Below are positions 1-8,942 of a stretch of DNA of 64,000 nucleotides, piece by piece. The stretch's first letter is position 1. Every line of letters begins with the position of its first letter. This DNA comes from Bradyrhizobium sp. ORS 278 (GTDB lineage Bacteria; Pseudomonadota; Alphaproteobacteria; Rhizobiales; Xanthobacteraceae), in contig NC_009445.1 of assembly GCF_000026145.1 (NCBI RefSeq), positions 6,540,501-6,604,500 of the forward strand, in the 5' to 3' direction. The notes beneath the pieces are model-generated. The model did not search any database and was not told where the DNA came from. It was given only the letters and a program-made list of their open reading frames with translations. The position numbers and the translations under genes are program-made.

Positions 1-1
1 G

Positions 2-307
2 CCGGAATGGACCCAGCACATCGCCTTCCAGGTCAAGGACATGGACGAGCTGGAAGAAGCCAAGGCGCGCGCAGAGGCCGCCGGGCTCGAGGTCGTCGGG
101 ATCACCGACCACACCATCTTCAAGTCGATCTATTTCCATGACCCGAGCGGCCACCGCCTGGAGATCGCGACGTGGACCGCCACGCCCGAGCAGATCACGC
201 GGATGAAGTCGGTCGCCCACGCCATGGTCGACGAATGGGCCACCACCAAGAAGCCGCCGCGGCACACCGCCTGGATGCACGAGAAGGAATTCGCGAGCGC
301 CGACTGA
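2..307 (+). CDS. VOC-family (glyoxalase/extradiol dioxygenase fold) protein, C-terminal part
   Basis: The frame is already open at the first bases, so the gene starts upstream of the window and only about 101 C-terminal residues are seen. The visible part has the end of a vicinal-oxygen-chelate module: a QHIAFQVKD strand, then a helix, then FHDPSGHRLEIATW, where the Glu and the preceding strand match the last metal-ligand region of glyoxalase/extradiol dioxygenase folds. A polar tail follows. It lies 39 bp upstream of an FAD aromatic-ring monooxygenase on the same strand, which fits a role as dioxygenase or related lyase in the same aromatic-degradation operon. Substrate cannot be told from this fragment. 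Confidence 0.8.
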   Translation, partial: PEWTQHIAFQVKDMDELEEAKARAEAAGLEVVGITDHTIFKSIYFHDPSGHRLEIATWTATPEQITRMKSVAHAMVDEWATTKKPPRHTAWMHEKEFASAD

Positions 308-346
308 ACGAGCGTTCCTTCCCGTCACGCGCCAGACGAGGCCGCC

Positions 347-1984
347 ATGAGCAACTATGTCTATCCGAGATTTCCCTACATCCGCTCGACCGAGCAGGCG
401 AGCGGCGAGACCCGCCGCCATCCGGTCGTCGTGATCGGCGCCGGGCCGATCGGCCTCACCGCCGCGCTCGATCTCGCCGCGCGCGGCCAGAAGGTGGTGG
501 TGCTCGACGACAACGACACCGTCAGCATCGGCTCCCGCGCCGTGTGCTACGCCAAGCGCCCGCTGGAGATCTGGGACCGGCTCGGCTGCGCCGCGCCGAT
601 GGTCGACAAGGGCGTGAGCTGGAACATCGGCAAGGTGTTTTTCCGCGACCGGCTGTCCTACCAGTTCGACCTGCTGCCCGAGCCCGACCATCGCTGGCCG
701 GCGATGATCAACCTGCAGCAATACTATCTCGAGGAAATATTGGTCGATGCCTGCAGCAGGAGCCCGCTGGTCGACCTGCGCTGGAAGCACCGGCTGGTCA
801 GCCTCAAGCAGACCGACGACCACGCTGTGCTCGCGTTGGAGACGCCGGACGGCATCTTCAGCATGGAAGCGCAATGGGTGATCGCCTGCGACGGCGCCAA
901 TTCCGACACCCGCCGGATGGTCGGCGCCGAGTTCAAGGGCCAGTTCTTCCAGGACCGCTTCCTGATCGCCGACGTCCGGATGACGGCGGAGTTTCCGACC
1001 GAGCGGTGGTTCTGGTTCGATCCGCCGTTTCATCGGGGACAGTCGGTGCTGCTGCATCGCCAGTCCGACAACATCTGGCGGATCGACTTCCAGCTCGGCT
1101 GGGAGGCCGATCCCGACGAGGAGAAGAAGCCCGAGCGCGTGCTCCCGCGGATCCGCGCGATGCTCGGCGACGGCGCGGAGTTCGAGCTCGAATGGGTCTC
1201 GATCTATCAGTTCGCCTGCCGGCGCATCGACAATTTCCGCCACGGCCGCGTGCTGTTCGCCGGCGATGCGGCGCATCAGGTATCGCCGTTCGGCGCCCGC
1301 GGCGCCAACACCGGCGTGCAGGATATCGACAATCTCGCCTGGAAGCTGTCGCTGGTGCTGCGCGGCGAGGCGCCGGAAAGCCTGATCGACAGCTATCACG
1401 AGGAGCGGGCCTACGCGGCCGACGACAACATCCTGAACTCGACCCGCGCCACCGACTTCATCACGCCGAAGACGCAGGTCAGTCGGCATTTCCGCGACGC
1501 CGTGCTCGACCTCGCGCAGCATCACGCCTTTGCGCGGCCGCTGGTCAACAGCGGCCGGCTGTCGACGCCGACGCCCTATGTCGCATCGTCGCTGAACACG
1601 CCCGACGGTGCGCCGGACAGCGGCGCGATGACGCCGGGCACCAACGCGGCCGACGCGCCGGTGCGGATCGCGGGACAGCCAGGCTGGTTGCTGAACAGCC
1701 TCGGCGCCGGCTTCACCGTGCTGACGTTCGACGAGACCGTAACCGCCAACGAGACCAGCATTGATGGCCTCGTGGCGCGCGTGCTCGTCGCAGGCCGCGA
1801 CATCGCCGACACCAAGGGGCTGCTCGCGCAGCGCTACGGCGCGGCACCCGGCACGACCTATGTGTTCCGCCCGGATCAATACGTCACCGCCCGCTTCCCG
1901 CAGTTCGAGGAGGCCAAGATCGCCGCGGCAGTCCGGCGCGCCTGCGGCAGGTCCGGCGTGGCCCAGCAGGAGCTTGCCGCATGA
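347..1984 (+). CDS. FAD-dependent aromatic monooxygenase (PheA/TfdB/MhpA-like)
   Basis: 545 residues, typical for group A flavoprotein hydroxylases that use NAD(P)H and O2 to hydroxylate a phenolic ring. Visible motifs are the Rossmann GAGPIG motif at residues 31-36, the DG motif in ACDGANSDTRR near residue 180, and the GD motif in FAGDAAHQVSPFGARGAN near residues 304-322. The last 110 residues look like the thioredoxin-like C-terminal domain of this family. A short N-terminal extension of about 25 residues precedes the FAD motif. The stop overlaps the start of the next gene (ATGA), so the two are probably translationally coupled. With the upstream VOC protein it suggests an aromatic catabolic operon; the exact substrate is not readable. 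Confidence 0.9.
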   Translation: MSNYVYPRFPYIRSTEQASGETRRHPVVVIGAGPIGLTAALDLAARGQKVVVLDDNDTVSIGSRAVCYAKRPLEIWDRLGCAAPMVDKGVSWNIGKVFFRDRLSYQFDLLPEPDHRWPAMINLQQYYLEEILVDACSRSPLVDLRWKHRLVSLKQTDDHAVLALETPDGIFSMEAQWVIACDGANSDTRRMVGAEFKGQFFQDRFLIADVRMTAEFPTERWFWFDPPFHRGQSVLLHRQSDNIWRIDFQLGWEADPDEEKKPERVLPRIRAMLGDGAEFELEWVSIYQFACRRIDNFRHGRVLFAGDAAHQVSPFGARGANTGVQDIDNLAWKLSLVLRGEAPESLIDSYHEERAYAADDNILNSTRATDFITPKTQVSRHFRDAVLDLAQHHAFARPLVNSGRLSTPTPYVASSLNTPDGAPDSGAMTPGTNAADAPVRIAGQPGWLLNSLGAGFTVLTFDETVTANETSIDGLVARVLVAGRDIADTKGLLAQRYGAAPGTTYVFRPDQYVTARFPQFEEAKIAAAVRRACGRSGVAQQELAA

Positions 1985-2175
1985 GTCTGACCCTCACGCC
2001 GAACATCAGCGATCCCGACGACTTCTATGCCGAGCTGATCGGCAGCCAGCGCGAGCTGAGCGAGGACGAGGCGCTGCGCATGAACGCGAGGCTGGTGCTG
2101 CTGCTCGCCAACCATGTCGGCGACCGCGCGACGTTGAGCGAGGCGATCCGGCTGGCGCGGACGCCGGGCGGGTGA
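1981..2175 (+). CDS. DUF2783 domain protein
   Basis: A 64-residue acidic protein without signal peptide or membrane segment. The pattern DPDDFYAELIGSQRELS followed by NARLVLLLANHVGD matches the DUF2783 family, small proteins that are repeatedly encoded directly after FAD monooxygenases of the type found just upstream. The ATG overlaps the monooxygenase stop by four bases, which indicates coupled translation. Function is unknown; a subunit-like or stabilising role for the flavoprotein is only inference from the conserved neighbourhood. A perfect hairpin 22 bp downstream probably ends the transcript. Confidence 0.85.
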   Translation: MSLTLTPNISDPDDFYAELIGSQRELSEDEALRMNARLVLLLANHVGDRATLSEAIRLARTPGG

Positions 2176-2197
2176 CGCAGGCGACAACAAGGCACCC

Positions 2198-2236
2198 CGC
2201 CCCCTGTCCCCGTGTGAAGAACGGGGACAGGGGGCG
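2198..2236. terminator. perfect 16-bp GC-rich hairpin after the monooxygenase operon
   Basis: The arms 2198-2213 and 2221-2236 are exact reverse complements (16 bp) around a 7-nt loop. The hairpin sits 22 bp after the DUF2783 stop. There is no T-run on the plus-strand side, so it may be an RNA-stability or dispersed-repeat hairpin and not a classical intrinsic terminator. Confidence 0.6.
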
Positions 2237-2394
2237 CGGCGTGCTTGTGGCGCGAACGCGAAGTATTCGCGGGCTGCATGGGCGGTGCAGGGTTGCAGAT
2301 CGGGAAGAATGGCGCGCATTTGACATGGATCAATGACCGGGACCCTGCCGCCGAGGAGGCTGAACGGATGCGTCTGGCGCGACGAATTGCCAGT

Positions 2395-2412
2395 TTGTTG
2401 CATCTGCAACAA
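2395..2412. promoter_or_regulatory. 18-bp perfect palindrome, candidate operator
   Basis: TTGTTGCATCTGCAACAA has 8-bp arms around a 2-bp centre. It lies in the 346-bp gap upstream of the Mpo1-like gene, about 110 bp before its start. A second inverted repeat, GTGAC-N11-GTCAC, lies at 2441-2461. Both could bind dimeric regulators. No known regulator consensus is assigned. Confidence 0.4.
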
Positions 2413-2521
2413 ATAATCTCTGAAGCCGGCCTCTTTCATTGTGACAACATCATAATGTCACGCCACCTTCACTGAGGCTCTCTACGTCTCCGCCTCGTTC
2501 CACACACGAACGGGGATTCGC

Positions 2522-3175
2522 ATGCCGCGCTACTACAAGGTCCTGCAGACGCAGCGCTTCGACGACTATCGCTACTATCATCAGAGCCGGGTCAATCAGA
2601 CGCTGCACCTGGTCAGCGCCGTGATCTTCCTGGTCTGCTACGCGCTGCTGTTCAAGGATCCGGCGATGGCCGGCCTCGTGGGCTGGCTGGCGATGCTGAC
2701 GCGGCAGACCGGGCACTTCTTCTTCGAGCCGAACGGCTATGACCACGTCAACGACGTCACCAACGACTACAAGGAAGCGGTCAAGGTCGGCTACAATCAG
2801 ACCCGCAAGATCGTGCTGCTCACGGTGTGGGGCCTGGTGCCGGTGGCGCTGTTCGCCTTCCCGACCATGTTCGGGCTGTTCGACGTGCCGGCGAGCCGGA
2901 TGGAGTTCGTCCGTCACGTCGGCGTGCTCTGGCTTACGGTCGGCGTCGGCGGCGGGCTTTTCCGCGTCATCCAGCTGTTTGCGACGCAGGATGTCGCGAC
3001 CGGCCTGATCTGGGCGTTCAAGGTGTTGACCGATCCGTTTCACAACATCGCGCTGTACTGGACATCGCCGCTGGCGCTGCTGCGCGGGGAGCTGATCGAC
3101 CCGACCATCAAGGACGCCGCGCAGTGGGGCGCCGCCGAGGAAGAAGACGCCGAAGAGGCCGCGCATCTCAGCTGA
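2522..3175 (+). CDS. Mpo1/DUF962-like integral membrane protein
   Basis: 217 residues with about four to five hydrophobic segments (roughly 27-45, 48-62, 97-120, 135-155, and a weaker one later). The N-terminal half has the histidine pattern of the Mpo1/DUF962 family: YYHQSRVNQTLH (H20, H29) and, after a hydrophobic hairpin, QTGHFFFE (H65). In yeast Mpo1 these histidines bind iron for alpha-oxidation of 2-hydroxy fatty acids. The resemblance is at motif level only, and the downstream half is unlike the short family members. It stands alone on its strand, with palindromes upstream that may control it. It could instead be an uncharacterised membrane family sharing the fold. Confidence 0.6.
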   Translation: MPRYYKVLQTQRFDDYRYYHQSRVNQTLHLVSAVIFLVCYALLFKDPAMAGLVGWLAMLTRQTGHFFFEPNGYDHVNDVTNDYKEAVKVGYNQTRKIVLLTVWGLVPVALFAFPTMFGLFDVPASRMEFVRHVGVLWLTVGVGGGLFRVIQLFATQDVATGLIWAFKVLTDPFHNIALYWTSPLALLRGELIDPTIKDAAQWGAAEEEDAEEAAHLS

Positions 3176-3303
3176 TGCGCCGCGCGCGCTGCCACTGCCC
3201 GTCGCGCGGGCGGTGGAACTGCGCTGGACGTTCAACATCATGGAACGACTTCCCTGCTGCGCCGTTGCGGCCTCAGTGCTGGTGGTGCCTTCAGGAGCTT
3301 TCC

Positions 3304-3714
3304 ATGTGTGACTACAGCCTCCATACTGTCTCCTCCCGTGATGCCAAGATCGACGACGTGCTGGTCTCCTGTCGCTTCCCCGGCACGGAGACCCGCGGCT
3401 TCTCGACGAAGGACGATCCCTTGACCGCGGTGTGCCTGCGTCCGGGCACCGAGCTCGCCTTCGAGGGCGACGTCCGCATCAAGGGCCTGTTCTTCCGCCG
3501 CAAGGTCGGCGCCCATCTCGCCCGCTTCCGCCAGGTCGACACCAACAAGCCGACCGAGCACCACGACGCGCTCGAATTCTCCAACGGCCGCATCGTCAAG
3601 GTCACAGACCTCGCCGCCGGCCAGCGCGCCCGCGTGCTGCAGATGCCGGCCGATCCGGCGACCAAGCGCACCTCGACCCCGGTGACCATCGAGCTGCGCG
3701 CGACGCAACTCTGA
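3304..3714 (+). CDS. conserved hypothetical protein, 136 aa
   Basis: The start is chosen at the ATG at 3304, which follows GGAGC at a sensible distance and begins MCDYSLHTVSSRDAK; the frame is open further upstream but that part has no protein-like character. There is no signal peptide or membrane segment. The predicted fold is mostly beta, with RRKVGAHLARFRQVD and a C-terminal PVTIELR strand. I associate the sequence with an uncharacterised family common in Bradyrhizobium and Rhodopseudomonas. No catalytic motif is visible and no function is proposed. Confidence 0.7.
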   Translation: MCDYSLHTVSSRDAKIDDVLVSCRFPGTETRGFSTKDDPLTAVCLRPGTELAFEGDVRIKGLFFRRKVGAHLARFRQVDTNKPTEHHDALEFSNGRIVKVTDLAAGQRARVLQMPADPATKRTSTPVTIELRATQL

Positions 3715-3904
3715 GACCCTCGACCAGGACGGCGACGGCGCCCTATCGGCGCTGCCGTCGTTCGTCATCGCGTGATGAGCGCGACGGAGGTTCTCGCTCT
3801 TTCCGCCGCCGAACGATGATGTGGTGACGCTGCGATCCGGCATGCGTGCGCTCGCGATCCCGCGGCAGCATGTGCCCGGGTGTTACGGCCGTCAGCCCTC
3901 ATGA

Positions 3905-4165
3905 AGCGAGAGGGCGCGGGGAAGGCCGGGTGCTGACCACGGCCTATGGCCCGCCTGCAGACAAGAAAGCAGGCGGCAGTCACCACAGGTCGGGCCACCA
4001 AGCGGCCTCCCCCGCGCAATGGTGTTACGGTGTCCTTCGTGCTCTCCCTGGGGATCGGCGTTCTTGCCCCCATCGCCCGCGCGTGCCGTCAAGCAACCGA
4101 TCGCGGACTTGACCTCAGCGTCGAGAGATCAGGACCACACGACTTCTCCGTCCGTGCCGGCCTGT
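3905..4165 (+). repeat. dispersed Bradyrhizobium-type intergenic repeat, copy A
   Basis: This stretch of the 655-bp gene-free gap 3715-4369 matches, in reverse orientation, 41338-41588. Shared blocks include GGGAAGGCCGGGTGC, ATGGCCCGCCTGC, GCAGGCGGCAGTCACCACAG, GTGCTCTCC and GGGACCACACG-like sequence. A hairpin is conserved in both copies: CCGCCTGC at 3951-3958, a 10-nt loop, GCAGGCGG at 3969-3976. I recognise the element as one whose spurious translations (GKAGC..., HHR...) recur in Bradyrhizobium annotations. No gene is visible in the rest of the gap. Confidence 0.75.
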
Positions 4166-4369
4166 GCTCGTCTGGCACAGCCCCCACGTCCATCGCACCC
4201 CACCCCACGTTCGTGACGACGCGTCCGTCCCTCTGCTCGAGGCGGGATGGGTGGAAGAGAACCACACTTTCTGTTCACGCGCAATGCATTTATTTTTTTC
4301 AGAACATCGTCCCTGGCGCGCGGATGGGCGAGACGGAATGGCCGCTCAAGCCTGCGCGTTTCGATCGAA

Positions 4370-7300
4370 TCAGGTGATCGGAACGCCTGCCTCGCGCGCC
4401 GATGGAACATCGGCGACGAAGCGCCCGAAGCGCAGGGCGAGCGTCGGCAGCACCAGCAGGTTCAGGACCATCGAGGTCAGCAGACCGCCCAAGATGACGA
4501 TGGCCATCGGCCCTTCGATCTCGCGGCCCGGCTCGCCGGCGCCGAGCGCAAGCGGCAGCAGGCCGAGGCCGGTGACGAGCGAGGTCATCAGGATCGGCAC
4601 GAGACGATCGGCGGCACCGGCGATCGCCGTCTCGAGCCCCCAGCAGCGCCCTTCCTTGCTGACGAGATGCTCGTAGTGCGAGATCATCAGGATCGAGTTG
4701 CGCAGCGCGATGCCGAACAGCGTGACGAAGCCGACCATCGATCCAAGCGAGAGCACGCTTCCTGTCAGCGCGACCGCAATCACGCCGCCGACGAAGGCAA
4801 ATGGCAGGTTGATCAGCACCAGCACGAGGTTGCGCCAGTGCCCGGTGACCAGCGACAGCAAGAGCACGATGCCGATCGTCGCCAGCAGCGCGTTCACCAG
4901 CAGGTCGCGCCGCGACTTGGCTTGCGCCTCGGCGGCGCCGGTGAACTCGACATGCGCGCCCGCCGGCAGCTTGACCTCCTTGGCGATCTTGCGTTTGGCG
5001 GCCGCCACGAAGGATTCGAGGTCGCGCTCGCCGACATTCGCCGTCACCGTCTGCACACGCTGGCCGTTGCGATGGAGCACGACGTAGCGTCCGGCCGTGC
5101 CGTAGACGTCGGCGACCTGCTTCAGCAGGATGTAGGCGCCGCTGGGCGTCCGGATCGGCATGTTGCCGATCTCGGTCGGGCGCGCGCTGGCGTCGGGATC
5201 GAGCTTGACGATGACGTTGAAGACGACGTTGCCCTCATAGGCCTGGCCGACGACGTCGCCCTGATAGGCGGTGCGGATCAGCTCCAGCACTTCCACCGCG
5301 TCGAGGCCCCAGGACTGCAGATCGGTCGGGCGCAGGGTCACGTTGACCTGCGGCATGCCGGGCGGCGACTGCTGCTGGATGTCGATCGCGCCCCAGACCT
5401 CGCCGAGTTCGCGCGCGATGTCGTTGGCCGCGCGCTCGAGATCGTCGAGGTCGGGACCGAACACGTTGATGACGACCGCGGCATTGAAGCCCGACAAGGT
5501 CTCCTCGATGCGCTCGGTAAGATACGTCTTAATCGACAGGTTGATGCCGGCGAAGTTGGCGAGCGCGGCACGGATGTTCTGCTCGGCGCGCTCCTGGGCG
5601 TCGCCGGACAGGCCGGGCTTCAGGTCGACCTCGATCTCGCTGGAATGCGTGCCCGCGGTGTCGACGCCCGCCTCGGCGCGACCGGCATGCTGGGCGACGC
5701 TGCGCACCTCCGGCACCTCGCGCAGGGCGGCTGCGATCAGGGTGCCGAGCCGCAGCGATTCATCGAGCGAGGTGCCCGGCAGGGTCGAGACGTGGAGGAT
5801 CAGATGGCCCTCCTTGAGGTCGGGCAGGAAGGTGCCGCCGAACAGCGGCACCAGCGCGGCGCCGCCGATCGTTACCAGCAGCGCAGCCGTCGTCACCAGC
5901 TTGGGGAAGCGGCTCAAGCCGCGCAGCAGGCGCTCGTAATACCGACGCGACCAACGCACCAGCGGCGGCTCGCGGCTGGCGCGCGGCTTGCGGCCGGCGA
6001 GCAGCATCATCGACAATGCGGGCGTCACCGTCAGCGCCACGATCAGCGACGCCACGACGGCCAGGATGTAGGCGATGCCGAGCGGGCCGAACAGACGGCC
6101 GGCGAGCCCCGGCAGCGCCAGGATGGGAACGAATACCAGCAGCACCGCGAAGGTCGCATAGGCCACCGCGCTGCGCACCTCGAGCATGGCGTCATAGACG
6201 ACGCGCGCCTCGGGGCGCGGTAACGGCAGAGCGCGGTTCTCGCGCAGCCGGCGCACCACGTTCTCGACCCCGATCACGGCATCGTCGACCACCTCGCCGA
6301 TCGCGATCGCAAGGCCGCCGAGCGTCATCGTGTCCAGGCTCTGTCCCATCCATTGCAGCACCAGCACGGCCGAGAACAGCGACAGCGGAATCGCGGTGCA
6401 GCTGATCACCGAGGTTCGCCAGTCGTAGAGGAACAGGAACAGCACGATCACGACCAGCGCGGCGCCGATCGAGAGAGCGAACAGCACGTTCTCGATCGCG
6501 GTGTCGATGAAGGTCGCCGGCCGGAACAGATCGGCGTGCAGCCGGACCTTGTCGCTCTCCAGCGCCGGCCGCAGCTCCTGCAGCGCGGCCTCCACCCGGG
6601 CGGCGACGTTGCGGGTGTTGGCGCCATATTGCTGGCTGATCATCATCATCACGCCGGGCTGGCCATTGATCAGCGCGCCGCCGATCGGCGGCTCCGGCGC
6701 ATTGACGACGGTGGCGACGTCGCCGAGCACGACGCTGGCGCCGGCCTGGTGCAGCAGCACGGTGCGCGCCAGCTGCTCGGGCGTCAGCGACTGCCCTTGC
6801 GTCTGCAGGATGACACGCTGGTTGGCGGTGTCGACGAAGCCGGCGCCGCGCACGCCGGTGGCCTTGCGGGCCGCCGCGAGCACGTCGTTCATGCCGAGCC
6901 CGAACCGCACCAGGTCGTCGCTGCGCACCTGCACCTGCAGCGAGCGGATGTCGCGGCCGTAGGTCGTGACCTGCGCGACGCCCGGCACCGCGAGCAGCCG
7001 CCGGCTCACGGTCCAGTCGGCGATGGTACGCAGGTCCATCAGCGAGCGCTGCTCGGAGGTCAGCCCGATCGCGAGCACGGTTCCGGCCGCCGGCACCAGC
7101 GGCGTCATCGACGGCGCGCGCACGCCCTGCGGCAGGTTGGAGGCGATTACCGCGAGCCGCTCCGTCACGAGCTGGCGCGCCGTGAACACATCGGTGCCGG
7201 CCTGGAAGATCACGGAGATCACCGAGAGGCCCTGGATCGATGACGAGCGCATGCTCTCGATGCCGGGCAGGCCGTTGATCGACGTCTCGATCGCCTGCGT

Positions 7301-7543
7301 GACCAGCACCTCGACCTGTTCAGGGCTCAGGCCCGGTGCCTCGGTCTGGATCGAGACCTGGGGCGGCGCGAAGTCGGGGAAAACGCCGTACCGGGCGCTG
7401 CCGAGCGAGACCACGCCATAACCGAGGATCGTGCAGGCGAGCGCCAGCACCACGCCGCGGAAGCGGATCGCAAACGCGATCAGCGCCGCCTGCGGCCCGG
7501 TCACGGCCGCGCCGAAGCCCTCACGACGAAGTCCCTCAATCAT
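4370..7543 (-). CDS. RND efflux pump inner-membrane transporter (CusA/CzcA-like)
   Basis: 1057 residues, the usual length for an RND transporter that exports substrates from periplasm or membrane using the proton gradient. The first TM helix is near residues 20-45, followed by a large periplasmic loop starting FPDFAPPQVSIQTEAPGLSPEQVE, which is typical of the heavy-metal (HME) branch. The TM4-like segment reads GEVVDDAVIGVENVVRRL, with the paired acidic residues used for proton relay, and near the C-terminus GIALRNSILMISHYEHL is diagnostic. The DFG-x3-DG metal signature of CusA/CzcA is not intact, so metal specificity is doubtful. The start at 7543 overlaps the adaptor stop by 8 bp. No outer-membrane channel gene is adjacent. 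Confidence 0.9.
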   Translation of the reverse strand: MIEGLRREGFGAAVTGPQAALIAFAIRFRGVVLALACTILGYGVVSLGSARYGVFPDFAPPQVSIQTEAPGLSPEQVEVLVTQAIETSINGLPGIESMRSSSIQGLSVISVIFQAGTDVFTARQLVTERLAVIASNLPQGVRAPSMTPLVPAAGTVLAIGLTSEQRSLMDLRTIADWTVSRRLLAVPGVAQVTTYGRDIRSLQVQVRSDDLVRFGLGMNDVLAAARKATGVRGAGFVDTANQRVILQTQGQSLTPEQLARTVLLHQAGASVVLGDVATVVNAPEPPIGGALINGQPGVMMMISQQYGANTRNVAARVEAALQELRPALESDKVRLHADLFRPATFIDTAIENVLFALSIGAALVVIVLFLFLYDWRTSVISCTAIPLSLFSAVLVLQWMGQSLDTMTLGGLAIAIGEVVDDAVIGVENVVRRLRENRALPLPRPEARVVYDAMLEVRSAVAYATFAVLLVFVPILALPGLAGRLFGPLGIAYILAVVASLIVALTVTPALSMMLLAGRKPRASREPPLVRWSRRYYERLLRGLSRFPKLVTTAALLVTIGGAALVPLFGGTFLPDLKEGHLILHVSTLPGTSLDESLRLGTLIAAALREVPEVRSVAQHAGRAEAGVDTAGTHSSEIEVDLKPGLSGDAQERAEQNIRAALANFAGINLSIKTYLTERIEETLSGFNAAVVINVFGPDLDDLERAANDIARELGEVWGAIDIQQQSPPGMPQVNVTLRPTDLQSWGLDAVEVLELIRTAYQGDVVGQAYEGNVVFNVIVKLDPDASARPTEIGNMPIRTPSGAYILLKQVADVYGTAGRYVVLHRNGQRVQTVTANVGERDLESFVAAAKRKIAKEVKLPAGAHVEFTGAAEAQAKSRRDLLVNALLATIGIVLLLSLVTGHWRNLVLVLINLPFAFVGGVIAVALTGSVLSLGSMVGFVTLFGIALRNSILMISHYEHLVSKEGRCWGLETAIAGAADRLVPILMTSLVTGLGLLPLALGAGEPGREIEGPMAIVILGGLLTSMVLNLLVLPTLALRFGRFVADVPSAREAGVPIT

Positions 7544-8522
7544 CGTCGCCGCCGCGCAGCTCGCTCTTGGCTTCCTCCGACAACAGCACCTGCGCGCCGC
7601 GCAGGACGATCTCGGAGCCGGCCGGGATGTCCTGCACGACATAGTCGTCGTCGGACACCGGCTGGTCGGTGCGGATCGGATGCCGCTTAAACGTCTCCGG
7701 GCCGGCGCGCAGATAGACCCAGGCGCGGCCCTGCCATTGCACGATGGCGGTGTCCTCGACGAACACGCCGTCGAACGATTTGCCCGAGGGCACATAGGCG
7801 GTCGTGTTCATGCCGGGCAGCAGTCCGCTGTCGCCGGACGCCACGAAGTAATAGCTCACGCCCTGGATGCGCGGGTCCGTTCGCGTCGCCGGCGACAGAT
7901 AGCGCAGGTCGATATTCGCATTGCGCGTCGGCGCCTGCGCCAACGCCGCGCGCGGCGGCTCGGCGAGCGTCACGCCCGGCGGCAGCGTGACCTGAACCAG
8001 CAACTGCTCGCGCTCGATCAGCTGCACCACCTGCGGCGAGCGCTCGATGATGCCGCGTCCGATCACCGCGCCCCATTCCTGCCGCGCGGTGGCCATCAAG
8101 GTCTTCACCTGCGACTCTGCGGCCGCCAACGCCGCCTGGTCGGTGCGGAACGTTCCCTCGGCGGCCTCGGCTTCCTTGCGCGGCATCGCCGCCGACTGCA
8201 CCAGGTCGCGGGCACGCTCGAAGGCGAGCCTGGCGACATCCAGCTTCGCCTGCGCCGTCTGCAATTGAGCCTGGGCGTTGGCGTAGTTGTTGGTGAGCTC
8301 GGTCAGCCTGGCGACATCGAGCACCGTGCCGTAGGCGCGAAACTGTTCGGGATGCGATTCCGCCGACAGCACGGCCGTCTGAAGTCCGATCTGCTTCTGT
8401 TGCGTCGCGGAAAGCTTGACGGTGGCGGGCTCACGGCCGGCCGTTTCCGCCCGCGCGACACCCGTCCATGACGAGCCGATCAGCGTCAGCAGAATTGCAC
8501 CGCACGCGGCCGCAGCTCTCAT
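7536..8522 (-). CDS. RND efflux periplasmic adaptor (HlyD/CusB-like)
   Basis: 328 residues from the ATG at 8522 (MRAAAACGAILL), which gives a clean signal peptide ending near ARAE; in-frame ATGs at 8537 and 8552 are possible but would put extra residues before it. The protein has a long alpha-hairpin/coiled coil from about residue 75 to 155 (LTELTNNYANAQAQL... and AEAAEGTFRTDQAAL...), then beta-barrel and membrane-proximal domains with NANIDLRYLSPA and VYLRAG. The final DDYVVQDIPAGSEIVLRGAQVLLSEE is typical of this family. It links the RND pump to an outer-membrane channel; it is the first gene of a two-gene operon. Confidence 0.85.
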   Translation of the reverse strand: MRAAAACGAILLTLIGSSWTGVARAETAGREPATVKLSATQQKQIGLQTAVLSAESHPEQFRAYGTVLDVARLTELTNNYANAQAQLQTAQAKLDVARLAFERARDLVQSAAMPRKEAEAAEGTFRTDQAALAAAESQVKTLMATARQEWGAVIGRGIIERSPQVVQLIEREQLLVQVTLPPGVTLAEPPRAALAQAPTRNANIDLRYLSPATRTDPRIQGVSYYFVASGDSGLLPGMNTTAYVPSGKSFDGVFVEDTAIVQWQGRAWVYLRAGPETFKRHPIRTDQPVSDDDYVVQDIPAGSEIVLRGAQVLLSEEAKSELRGGDDD

Positions 8523-8676
8523 CGGATGCCAAACCATGCCGTGCGGCCCCATCGCCCGAGGAACGTCTGGACGACGTTGTTGTCATTGTAACAACAGCTA
8601 CTTCAGCTTTTCCGGGGTTTCAAGCAGGCCGCTTTTCGGAGGCAACCCGCGGACGCGGCGAGAGGGCTCTCTCTGC

Positions 8677-8759
8677 CGTCGTTGCGAGCGAAGCGAAGCG
8701 ATCCAGGGGCCATGCAAGAAACCCCGGATTGCTTCGTCGCTTCGCGCCTCGCAATGGCG
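8677..8759. repeat. REP-like palindromic element (GCGAGCGAAGCGAAGC type)
   Basis: The left arm CGTCGTTGCGAGCGAAGCGA and the right arm, which reads as its imperfect reverse complement ending CTCGCAATGGCG, flank a centre with GGATTGCTTCGTCGC. I know this repeat type as widespread in intergenic DNA of Bradyrhizobiaceae and other bacteria. Confidence 0.8.
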
Positions 8760-8927
8760 AACATTGCGGTCGAGCTCCGCGGCCGAGAGCGCTGCGGTTG
8801 GTTGTGGCGCGCCGGGTTCGGGGTTCAGTCCGACCGGCGGCACCGCTGTGGCCGAAGCGCGGCCAAAGCCTCGCCTCACGGTGGAGATCGGATGTCCAAT
8901 ACGCGTCGGCATGTTTCTTCTTGAGCG

Positions 8928-8942
8928 TTAGAAGTATTCTTA
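8928..8942. promoter_or_regulatory. TTAGAAGTATTCTTA near-palindrome
   Basis: TTAGAA and TTCTTA flank a GTA spacer, giving a nearly symmetric AT-rich box in GC-rich surroundings. It loosely resembles iron control elements bound by Irr in Bradyrhizobium. It lies about 405 bp from the adaptor start and 380 bp from the helicase-like gene, so its target is uncertain. Confidence 0.25.

Noticed and set aside
4247..6223. Long open frame on the plus strand opposite the RND transporter
   Set aside because: Composition is His/Arg/Gln/Asp-rich as expected of an antisense frame in GC-rich DNA, and the opposite frame encodes a clear RND protein.
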